Shown: positions 40,460-49,800 of the stretch, piece after piece
How the letters are laid out: each line of letters starts with the position of its first letter
Numbering within the stretch: the stretch's first letter is position 1
Assembly (NCBI GenBank): GCA_011033025.1
Contig: WFMF01000023.1
Location: 62,001-126,000, forward strand
Origin: Beroe forskalii
Taxonomy: Eukaryota > Ctenophora > Nuda > Beroida > Beroidae
Length of the DNA: 64,000 nt
Direction of reading: 5' to 3'
Program-made: the position numbers and the translations under genes
The notes under the pieces: model-generated
Told to the model about the DNA's origin: nothing
Databases searched by the model: none
The model's input: only the letters and a program-made list of their open reading frames with translations

Positions 40460-43400
40460 CTGGCGGGGGATTCGATTACTTTGACAACAGAAGAGAAAGG
40501 CGTCTAATCAGAGTGAATTAGACAACAGAGGAGAAAGGGTTAAATCAATCAATCATCCCTCCAGTGAAGCAGAAAATTGACAAATTGAGATGCGAATCAA
40601 AGGGTAAATACACAAAGTGCTACAAAGCCACAAACACAAGAAGCAGGGGGTCGGAGTGTTGTCATCATCAGGTGTTGTCATTAACAATGGGCTGAATAAT
40701 GACAACACGACATCAGACCCGCCCACTTTTGTAGAAATATAAATCCAAAGTCTCTCCTTACGGAGTTCTCTGTTCCGGTTGATCACTTTGTCCACGCACG
40801 AACACATTCTGTACCTCGACTCACTGTAAAATATCTCCGGAGCTACCGCCCGTCGACTCCGGCCCATCTTGTAGGGTAAGTCAGGCCTGAAGCAGCTGTT
40901 ACAGTGTTAATCATACAGCACCTCACTTATACAGCACGTTACTGATACAGCAGTGAGATTTACTGATACATCTACTGATATTGATACACTTAGGAAGAAA
41001 TTTCTGATTCAATAAGTTTCTGATAGAACTAGAACCAAGCTGATGCAGTGATGCAACTGATAATTGCCAAAATTTTAACACGACAGGATTAACTCATCAG
41101 CTACTCAACTTAGTACATAACAATGAATTATCTGAACTATGTGACAGCATGCAATTCATCAATTCAACACATGATTTGATGCCTCAGATAAAGTAATCAG
41201 TAAGAATAACCCAAAGTAGGAGATACTTAGAAAGGCAACGACATTATGATTAAGAGTTAACCCACAGCATAGAGTAAATCAACCAATCAGCGCACAGAAC
41301 CATACAAATCCCGAGCGCTGATTGGTCAGTCCTAACCATACCGTGGGAAAACTCTCCTTCCCTTCGAAACTCACGTCTCCAGGTGTCTCCTTCTGCGCTT
41401 TTCCTTGAGAATTTCCCACTTTTGTGTGTGGTGAGACATTAGCTGGTTACTCGAACTGCTGAAAAGGGTGGCGCTTTGACTTTGTGGATTGAAGTCTACT
41501 TTGTAAACTATGAGGACTTGAAGAAAAGTATACTTTGTGAGTTATTTGAAGTGGTACTTTCTATTCATCATTAAACCCTCTAACGGCCGCCAATACGAAG
41601 ATTGTTTCGCTTGAAGTTGAATTAAGGTAGAATTCTTACCTTGTAGTGTTGCCAGCGGCTTGCTTCGTGTTACCATGGGAACGGTCACCCTGATTACCAT
41701 GCGGACTGGTTCCCTGGTAACCATTGCAGGTGGTATGGTTGCCAGGAGACGCAGGGTTGCCAAGAGATGCAGGGTTGCCAGGAGACGCAAGGTTGCCATT
41801 GCTCAGAGTGAGGTTGCCATTGCCCACAGAGGGGTTGCCAAGGTTTTGAAAAGGTTTCTCAGAGGGACTATCCGTATCGCATTCCTGAGATTCCTTCCTA
41901 CTTTCTTGAATTTCAGTGAAGTTACCAGTGAGCTCCTCGCTTGATTCGTCTTTTTCCGAGCTCTCGGAAACACTGCTGCGTTTCACGAAGTTCCGAACGA
42001 GCTGTGACTTTTCCGGTTTTTCGGGTGAGTTTCGTATTTCCCTGGGGCGGGGGAAGGAGTTGTTAAAATAATATCATCGTGCTGCGCAATACAGCAATGA
42101 GGTAATGTGTCATACTTGGGGAATTACTCATCGAAAGTGCCACAAAAATACGTAACTCAGCAACTACAATGAAACTACGAGGAAATTAATCAACAGCTGT
42201 CTTAACACTCAATATACAGACAAAGTTGACAAGAGCATGTCTGTTTTGTAACAGATCAAAATATGTGAAAATTCTTGAGATTTTCAAATCAAATACCCCG
42301 ATTAAGTGATGACAGAGATAAATAAACTAATAAATAAAAACTTAATGACGAGCTATTCCAATCAACTTTACGTGATTCTGTAACCGCAGCGTTTAACTGC
42401 AAGTTTTACTTTGGATATTACGACTTAAGTTGGCACTAGTTGCATTACCATACAACTATTTCCTTGTGTTTGCCTTGCGTTATATGGCTACTTCAATATA
42501 TCAGCGTACTAGCTTTGTTTAGTTTTGGTTGAGGTGGATTCGGCCCTTAATTCTAACCTTGAAGTTAGTGTTTCGCTTTGACTGGTCCCTTCACTGGGGG
42601 TGTTTTGCCCCTGTTTTAAATCGTGTAGTCGTTTGTTCACTGCTCTCTGCCGCGTTTCGTATTTCCCACTGCTTTGCGTGGTACCTTCCTCCGCTTTACT
42701 GTAATGGTTTAAAAGGGGTTTGGGGGGTTTAAAGGGGGTAAGGAGGGGGTTTAAAGGGGGTAAGGGGGGTTAATAGCGTGTTATAGGGTTTCGTATTTCC
42801 CACTGCTTTGCGTGTTACCTTCTTCTGCTTTACTGTAATGGTTTAAAGGGGGTTAGGAGGGGTTCTAGAGGGGTTTATCGTTTAAAGGGGGTTAGGAGGG
42901 GTTAAGGGGGCATTATAAGGGGGTTTAAGGGGGGGTTATAGCGTGTTTGAGTGCCCGAAATTCCGCCATGGAACTTTCTACTGAAAAATATAAAAATGAA
43001 GATTGCAATCACCTTAGTTTCTTTTTCTTACTGCAGGGGGATGCACAACAAAATAGTTTCGTAATAAAAGTCATAAACAAAAGCTTAATTAGTGAGGGCA
43101 CACGGAAACTGGGGTATCACAAGTTTAAAACGATAAAAAGAAAATGATTATTCAAAAGAGCAAAGAAAACTAGAGTTTTACTAATAAAGAGCTAGGTTTT
43201 TTTGGGGAAAATAACTAAAATAAGTGTGGTATTTCGCTTGGATGAGGTCACACAAAGAACAAGGGAAAGAGGTAGCTAAGACACTGACAAGATGCCGAAC
43301 ATACGAACACAGGGATAGTAGGGAGATGACGTCATTATCATAGGTCAAAGTGGCGTATTGATGACGTCATACATTATTTTCCTCATGAGCAGTGACCATT

Positions 43401-44775
43401 TATCGGTGCTAGGATTTCTCAAGGATTCAAGGTGTGATATAGGGTTACATGAACGAGATTATATTAATCTTATCAAATTAATTAACTAAGTGAGCAGACC
43501 ATAAACTATCATTAGTTAATGTAGGGTTATTTAAAAATAATAACAGAAAGATCCATTGTTAACAACCATGATTAGTTTACAAAACAAATTTAGGGACCAT
43601 TATCATCATTTTCTTTTGTTCAGCGATTTAAAATATAAGCAACATTTAAATAATATTTGTGTTACAATCTCCGAAGATTATTTTAAGACATGGCCAGTGT
43701 ATCAGTTGCTGTTCCGCCTAATTAATTTAACTAATTTTTATTTCCAGACATAATCTTAATAAATATATTCCTGAATACATCATCTCAAACATGAGAAATA
43801 GGCAGGTCAACGTCATCAACACACCACTTTCACCTATGATAATGACGTCACAAAATTATCAGTACGACTTTATAATCTGAGACAAGTACCTGACGTTAAG
43901 ATTTGTCTGGTAGAGTTCCGGCGGAGGCTGGAGGTACACTCCGTCTTTTAAATCTCCAGCCTTAGATCTCGGTGTGAACTGCGGGATAAACACGGAGGAA
44001 ATATTGAGAAATATCCTCCGAAAATTAACCGTCAATTTGTCTAATTTAATTGCAGTGGCTAAATAAGTATGGCATCTACTATTTGCATCTGTCTAAAGTA
44101 ATTTTAGTAGTTCCGCACGTTGTCCACTTCAGTAGTTTAGTTTTAATCTGAGAGTTGCTTTCATTGCGAAGAGGATAACTTTCAGTTTGCAGAAGTTGCA
44201 ACTTTGATTTTTCTAAAAGCGTAGATAAGTTTGAAAACGACCAGTTTGAAACGACACCCCCTAACCATTAGACAACATGCCCCCCCCCCCTGTTTTGTAA
44301 AAGGCCCTCAATAAAAAGTATGGGGCGGAGCAAGGACCCTCCTAGGTCAAAAAATCCGTGTAATGACTATAATTTTATGCCTTTCACCTTGTCCCTGATA
44401 GCTGGTATAACGTCGTGTAGCCAGCAGAGGTAGACAGTTGTTATCACCAGTCCAAACACCGCCATACTGATAATGATGACTGCTCCAACCTGGGGAGAAA
44501 ACACGAGTAAAAGGATCATGAAAGTGGAAATTTCTAGGCCTATGCGATAGATTCTGTTGTTTGATGGCCATCAGAGCTCAAAAAGCAAAGTTCTCAGTTT
44601 CTAAGCAATCTTGGTTTTAGCAATTTTCGACGCAAGGTCACTGGAAATTGTCCAAATATCACTGGAAATAGTAGAAACTGGAAATATTTTAATAGTAATA
44701 ACTGGAAATAGTATAAAATATACTCACAAAACTCCAGCTGAAGGGTTCTTGCTGCGCTGTCAGAGAAACTTCCAT
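39283..44775 (-). CDS. single-pass membrane protein with long disordered tail (unrecognised)
   Basis: Six minus-strand exons with GT-AG borders and matching phases: 44728-44775, 44388-44489, 43890-43978, 41640-42041, 40762-40856, 39283-40459. The 16-residue start (MEVSLTAQQEPFSWSF) has no signal peptide. It is followed by one hydrophobic helix (VGAVIIISMAVFGLVITTVY), then HDVIPAIRDK, so a short outside end and a large inside tail are likely. The tail has a conserved-looking block (DGVYLQPPPELYQTNLNV), a Ser/Glu- and Asn/Gly-rich stretch, a basic block (RRAVAPEIFYSESRYRM), then Ser/Thr/Pro-rich sequence, a 12-residue coding repeat and a C-terminus ending FFEGFG. Oddities: the exon-5 acceptor is weak (starting at 40,867 with MGRS is the alternative), and a one-base frame break in the repeat near 39,530 splits the last exon. 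As read, translation stops at 39,525 (556 residues) and the remaining tail is in another frame. No family is recognised. Confidence 0.68.
39515..39655. repeat. 36-bp coding minisatellite
   Basis: Four to five units of the TCTCACCCCTCCCTCTTCCC type (36 bp, 12 codons on the minus strand). One junction has GAAGTTTGGGGG where the neighbour has GAAGGTCTGGGGG, the likely place of the frame break. Confidence 0.75.
40762..40856 (-). CDS. membrane protein exon 5
   Basis: Open segment RRAVAPEIFYSESRYRM followed by CSCVDKVINRNREL; donor AACTCC/GTAAGG. The in-phase acceptor GGCCGGAG is poor. A better acceptor 11 bases upstream gives a stop in the required phase but would allow a separate start MGRSRRAV. 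Confidence 0.6.
41281..41330. repeat. CCAAT palindrome copy
   Basis: AACCAATCAGCGC...GCGCTGATTGGTCAG, a short palindrome of the same family as those at 45.9, 52.8, 55.1, 55.3, 62.7, 62.8 and 63.6 kb. Confidence 0.75.
41640..42041 (-). CDS. membrane protein exon 4
   Basis: Acceptor CCGCCCCAG, donor ACAAG/GTAAGA, 402 nt in phase with its neighbours. Starts EIRNSPEKPEKSQLVRNFVK, then Ser/Glu-rich, then short Asn-Gly repeats (NGNLTLSNGNLASPGNPAS) that correspond to a DNA repeat GGGTTGCCAGGAGACGCA on the + strand. Confidence 0.72.
42650..42950 (+). repeat. G-rich repeat with duplicated 60-bp segment, in intron
   Basis: Runs of GGGGTTTAAAGGGGGTAAGG type (many G3-G6 blocks) lie between two copies of a segment of about 60 bp (TTTCGTATTTCCCACTGCTT). 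It is inside the intron between exons 3 and 4 of the membrane-protein gene. The + strand could form G-quadruplexes. Confidence 0.7.
43327..43369. repeat. TGACGTCATTATCA dispersed element, copy 1
   Basis: TGACGTCATTATCA at the left, AAAGTGGCGTATTGATG in the middle and a second TGACGTCA at the right end. See the findings for the set of copies. Confidence 0.7.
43811..43852. repeat. TGACGTCATTATCA dispersed element, copy 2 (inverted)
   Basis: CGTCATCAACACACCACTTT ... TGATAATGACGTCA, the reverse orientation of copy 1. Confidence 0.7.
43890..43978 (-). CDS. membrane protein exon 3
   Basis: Acceptor TTTATCCCGCAG, donor GTCAG/GTACTT, ends in phase 2. Reads FTPRSKAGDLKDGVYLQPPP and ends YQTNLNV. Confidence 0.72.
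44388..44489 (-). CDS. membrane protein exon 2 (transmembrane helix)
   Basis: Acceptor TTTCTCCCCAG, donor GACAAG/GTGAAA, 34 codons, phase 0-0. About 22 hydrophobic residues precede LCWLHDVIPAIRDK. If the donor is not used, the frame ends six codons later at TAG, giving a very short protein. Confidence 0.72.
44728..44775 (-). CDS. membrane protein exon 1 (start)
   Basis: ATG at 44,775, 16 codons, donor AGTTTT/GTGAGT, phase 0. Chosen as start because it joins in phase to the helix exon and sits behind a non-coding, repeat-rich upstream region. Confidence 0.65.
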
Positions 44776-44789
44776 CCCCCACAGTAACT

Positions 44790-45245
44790 AACTCACAGCA
44801 CAGCTCACAGGTCGGATACTCCAAACCACAGCACTCAAACCACAGCAGCAAACCACAGGTCGTCCGCAACTCACAGCTCCAAAGCTCACAAGTCACAACA
44901 CAGCAGAAAATACAGCTCACAGCTCAAAAACACAGCGTAACGAAGTTCAAAACCAGCACCAAGAGCTCCTAAACACGGCTCAAGCACAGCACACAGATAC
45001 TCCACAGCACGCACCAAAGTTCGAAGTTCGGACACAGCAGCGAACCACAGGTCTTCTGGTCAACAGCTCACAGCTGATCTCAAAACACGGCTCCAAAAGA
45101 GACACCAAAGCACACAACACACAGCCCACAAATCACAGCACCAATAGCTTCAAATCAGAGCACAAAACGCTGCCCAAAGACAGAACACAGCTCAAAGCAC
45201 AGCACACAGCTCAAGGCACACAGCTCCAATATACTCAACAACAAG
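44790..45245. repeat. degenerate CACAGCTC repeat upstream of the membrane-protein gene
   Basis: About 450 bp of irregular CACAGCTCACAG / AAACCACAG units directly upstream (minus-strand sense) of the ATG at 44,775. Any promoter of this gene would lie in or beyond it. Confidence 0.75.
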
Positions 45246-45320
45246 CTATATAAAGTGTCTAATCTGCTGCTAAACTTTGATAGAGCGTGTATTGCTCCCC
45301 GAGTAAGAGTAGGCGGTGTG

Positions 45321-45361
45321 ACGACATCAACACACCATGTTAACCCCTGATAATGACGTCA
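45321..45361. repeat. TGACGTCATTATCA dispersed element, copy 3 (inverted)
   Basis: CGACATCAACACACCATGTT then AACCCCTGATAATGACGTCA. Confidence 0.7.
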
Positions 45362-45850
45362 TCATCTCCTTCCTACTACTCATGTGACTGTAGTGCGGAG
45401 TGAGTATTTCGCTGCTGGAGATGTATTAATAAATTAAACCACGTGATCGCTGCTTGTCATATATCATACACACTAGTAATGTACAATATATATGTCAACT
45501 TTTTAAGTGAAATATATCCTATAAAACTTTGACTGGTTCGATAGAGACGGAAAATACCATTTTTGGCCCTTCCATAAGCCCTAATTCAAGCTTTTCAAAT
45601 TCCATTTAAAATTGTCTTGCCATCACAGCTCAAAATTGTATTATGGTTATTCAATTGCATTTTATTCAAGCTGAAAATGGTCTCAGAAGGATGAAGTGAG
45701 ACATAGTGCTAAATAATTGGAAATGTAAAATTTAAATGAAGTAATTTTACAGAAGAATATAAGAAATGTCGTCATACATAATTGGAGTAAATCTGAGGTG
45801 AAGTATAGCTTGTAGTAAGAAGTATTGGTTTCTCCACACCACAGGGAGCA

Positions 45851-45995
45851 TTGACCAATCAGATCGAAGCATTTGCACTGTACTGCGCACTGATTGGTCG
45901 ATCCAGGCTGCTCTGTGGGTTACCCACAGGTCCATTTGACATTGACCAATCAGCGTGCGAGTTGACCGTAAACTCGCGCGCTGATTGGTCAATGT
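45851..45995. repeat. two adjacent CCAAT palindromes
   Basis: 45,851-45,902 (TTGACCAATCAGATCG ... GCGCACTGATTGGTC) and 45,941-45,992 (ATTGACCAATCAGCGTGCGA ... CGCGCGCTGATTGGTCAAT). Confidence 0.8.
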
Positions 45996-45999
45996 CACG

Positions 46000-46767
46000 A
46001 CCATCTCATCATCCTACGGGAAAGCTAATATTAGAATGTTTGACTGTAGTAAGCTCTTTAGCTCTTGTAAGAAGGTGGTAGGTACAATGGTTGAGTACTA
46101 GAGTAGAAGTAGGCATCATGAGAATTTACCATGTTTGTACCCACAAGTCTATTATACCGTTCACTGTGTGCGGGTTCCGCAGACAATATATAACGAATGA
46201 GCTACCGAAAGTTTGTTGTTCTGATAATTAGGGAACTTAAATGCTAAATATGTGCTTTGTAATATGTAAAAGATTCAGTTTATTCCGTTCCTCTTGCGCA
46301 TAGTACTCAATTTAAACGTATTGTTATATTTGCTCGACGTTTGTCTGAACTCTGATCTTGATAAATAGGTATATGCTGTAAGTAGTCACGAATCGATCAT
46401 GAGTTCATTGATAAATTCATGCTTATAGTAGTCACGAATCGATTACGATTCATTGATAAGTTCACAGATGGTTTGGGTTTTCACTTAAGGGCGTGGCCTA
46501 TCAGAAATTCACCTGTAGTCACACTCAAATACACTGAACTGAAGATTTGAGGACTTAGGAGGGAGAGGGGCTTGAACCCAAAACCATGCCTTATATAGAA
46601 TTAACTGATTAAGAACCCGCCCTACTGACTATCAGTCAAGTTCCAATTACAGGAGGTTGAACTGGAAGTATTCAACAGGAGCTTTCGAAAATCAAGCGAT
46701 TATCGTCATCAGCTGCCATACCACGTGACAAACATAACATATCACGTGACCAATTAGTCACGTGACA
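46000..46767. other. no gene seen
   Basis: AT-rich sequence with two copies of GTAGTCACGAATCGAT near 46,390 and 46,430. Just after the stop codon of the CNBD-like gene there are three CACGTGAC motifs within 50 bp (46,720-46,765). Confidence 0.4.
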
Positions 46768-46881
46768 TCAGATGCTGCTGGGGTCGAGGACTTCAGCCAC
46801 CACCGAGTTCTTGTAGTTGTTCCACACTTTCTGATCCTCGATGTCTTGCTGCAGCTTGTCCTCCGAGGGGAACGGCCGAAT
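46768..46881 (-). CDS. CNBD-like last exon
   Basis: Acceptor ACCCCGCTCAG, 37 codons plus TGA at 46,768-46,770. Codes IRPFPSEDKLQQDIEDQKVW and NNYKNSVVAEVLDPSSI. The W-x-x-Y-K pattern fits the C-terminal helix of CNBD-type proteins (recalled pattern, not aligned). Confidence 0.65.
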   Translation of the reverse strand: MRPFPSEDKLQQDIEDQKVWNNYKNSVVAEVLDPSSI

Positions 46882-49800
46882 CTGAGCGGGGTAAAGAAGT
46901 CCAAAAACAGGAAAAGTGTGGGTCATGACTACAGTTTACACACTTTTGATAATTATTGAACCGTAGATTTGAGTTTGCTCTACTTTCTTACCGTTCAAGA
47001 TTTGAGTTTACTCTACTATCTAACCATAGATTTTAGTTTGCTCATTTCTAACCGTAGATTTGAGTCTGCTAGTATCTAACCGTAGATTTGAGTCTGCTAG
47101 TATCTAACCGTAGATTTGAGTTTGCTAGTATCTAACCGTAGATTTGAGTTTGCTTTACTTTCTAACCGTTGATTTGCGTTTACTCTAATTTCCAACCGTA
47201 GATTTGAGTTTGCTCATTTCTAACCGTAGATTTGAGTCCGCTCATTTCTAACCGTAGATTTGAGTTTGCTAGTATCTAACCGTAGATTTGAGTTTGCTCA
47301 TTTCCAACCGTAGATTTGAGTTTGCTAGTATCTAACCATATATTTGAGTTTGATCTATTTTCTAACCGTAGATTTGAGTTAACTCTACTTTCTAACCGAA
47401 GATTTGAGTTTGCTCATTCTAACCGTAGATTTAGAGCTTTTGCTATTTTCTAACCAATACTTTTTTAACTATTTGAGTTTGCTTTACTTTCTAACCGTAG
47501 ATTTGAGTTTGCTCACGTCTAACCGTAGATTTGAGTTAACTCTACTTTCTAACCGTAGAAGTGAGTTTGCTACTTTCTAACCGTAGATTTGAGTCTGGTC
47601 TACTTTCTAACCACATATTTGAGTTTGCTAGTATCCAACCGTAGATTTGAGTTTACTCTACTTTCTAATCGCAGATTTGAGTCTGCTTTCCTTTCTAACC
47701 GTAGATTTGAGTTTGCCAGTATCTAACCGTAGATTTGAGTTTGCTTTACTTTCTAACCGTAGATTTGAGTTTGCGGAGGTTGTTCTAGTTTCTAACCGTA
47801 GATTTGAGTCTACTAGAATCTAACCGTAGATTTGAGTTTGCTAGTATCTAACCGTAGATTTGAGCCCGTTACTTTTTGAGTTTGCTAGTATCTAGTATCT
47901 AACAGTAGATTTTGAGTTTACTAGTATCTAACAGTTTGAGTTGCTCCTTTCTAACCGTAGATTTGATCCTAACAACAAATTGTTTGATAGTTTCTAACCG
48001 TAGATTTGAGTTCGCTCTAATTTCCAACCGTAGATTTGAGTTTGCTAGTATCTAACCGTAGATTTGAGTTTGCTAGTATCTAACCGTAGATTTGAGTCTG
48101 CTTGTATCTAACCGTAGATTTGAGTCTACTAGAATCTAACCGTAGATTTGAGTCTGCTTGTATCTAACCGTAGATTTGAGTTTGCTAGTATCTAACCGTA
48201 GATTTGAGTTTGCTACTATCTAACCGTAGATTTGAGTTTTCTAGAATCTAACCGTAGATTTGAGTTTGCTCATTTCTAACCGTAGATTTGAGTCTACTAG
48301 TATCTAATCGTAGATTTGAGTTTGCGGAGGTAGTTTTCGGTTGCGTGTTTGAGGAAGAAGTCCTTGGATATCTCGATACATTCCGCTCCCAGAGAGACGA
48401 TACCACACGTTATCTCCTCGGTGTAAACCAGACTCGAGAGACCCTGAGACATGATATAATGGGGGGGGGGTGGCCGGGTGGAGTGGTGTCAGGGGAGTGG
48501 TGTCAGAGACACGATACCACACGTTATCTCCTCGGTGTACACCAGACTCGAGAGACCCTGAGGCATGATATCATGGGGGTATGCAACAGGGAGGGTGTCA
48601 GGGTATAGTGGTGTCAGGGTATAGTGGTGTCAGGGGAGTGGTGTCAGGGTATAGTGGTGTCAGGGGAGTGGTGTCAGGGTATAGTGGTGTCAGGGGAGTG
48701 GTGTCAGGGTATAGTGGTGTCAGGGGGAGTGGTGTCAGAGACACGATACCACACGTTATCTCCTCGGTGTAAACCAGACTCGAGAGACCCTGAGGCATGA
48801 TATGATGGGGGGGGGAGTGGAGCGGTGTCAGGGGGAGTAGTGTCAGGGGGAGTGGTGTCAGAGACACGATACCACACGTTATCTCCTCGGTGTAAACCAG
48901 ACTCGAGAGACCCTGAGGCAGGATATAATGGGGGGGGGGGAGTGGTGTCAGGGTATAGTGGTGTCAGGGGGAGTGGTGTCAGGGGGAGTGGTGTCAGGGG
49001 AGTGGTGTCAGAGACACGATACCACACGTTATCTCCTCGGTGTAAACCAGACTCGAGAGACCCTGAGAAATGATATAATGGGGGGGGTGGAGTGGTGTCA
49101 GGGAAGTGGTGTCAGGGGAGTGGTGTCAACGGGAGTGGTGTCAGGGGGAGTGGTGTCAGAGACACGATACCACACGTTATCTCCTCGGTGTAAACCAGAC
49201 TCGAGAGACCATGATGCATGATGTAATGGGGGGGGGGTGGAGTGGTGTCAGGGGAGTGGTGTCAGGGTATAGTGGTGTCAGGGGGAGTGGTGTCAGGGGG
49301 AGTGGTGTCAGGGGGAGTGGTGTCAAGGGGAGTGGTGACAGAGACACGATACCACACGTTATCTCCTCGGTGTAAACCAGACTCGAGAGACCCTGAGGCA
49401 TGATATAATGGGGGGGGGGTGTCAGGGTATAGTGGTGTCAGGGGAGTGGTGTCAGGGGAGTGGTGTCAGGGGAGTGGTGTCAGGGGAGTGGTGTCAGAGA
49501 CACGATACCACACGTTATCTCCTCGGTGTAAAACCAGACTCGAGAGACCCTGAGGCATGATATAATGGGGGTGGAGGGTGTCAGGGCATAGTGGTGTCAG
49601 GGGAGTGGTGTCAGAGACACGATACCACACGTTATCTCCTCGGTGTAAACCAGACTCGAGAGACCCTGAGGCAGGATATAATGGGGGGGGGGAGTGGTGT
49701 CAGGGTATAGTGGTGTCAGGGGAGGGTGTCAGGGAGTGGTGTCAGGGAGTGGTGTCAGAGACACGATACCACGTTATCTCCTCGGTGTAAACCAGACTCG

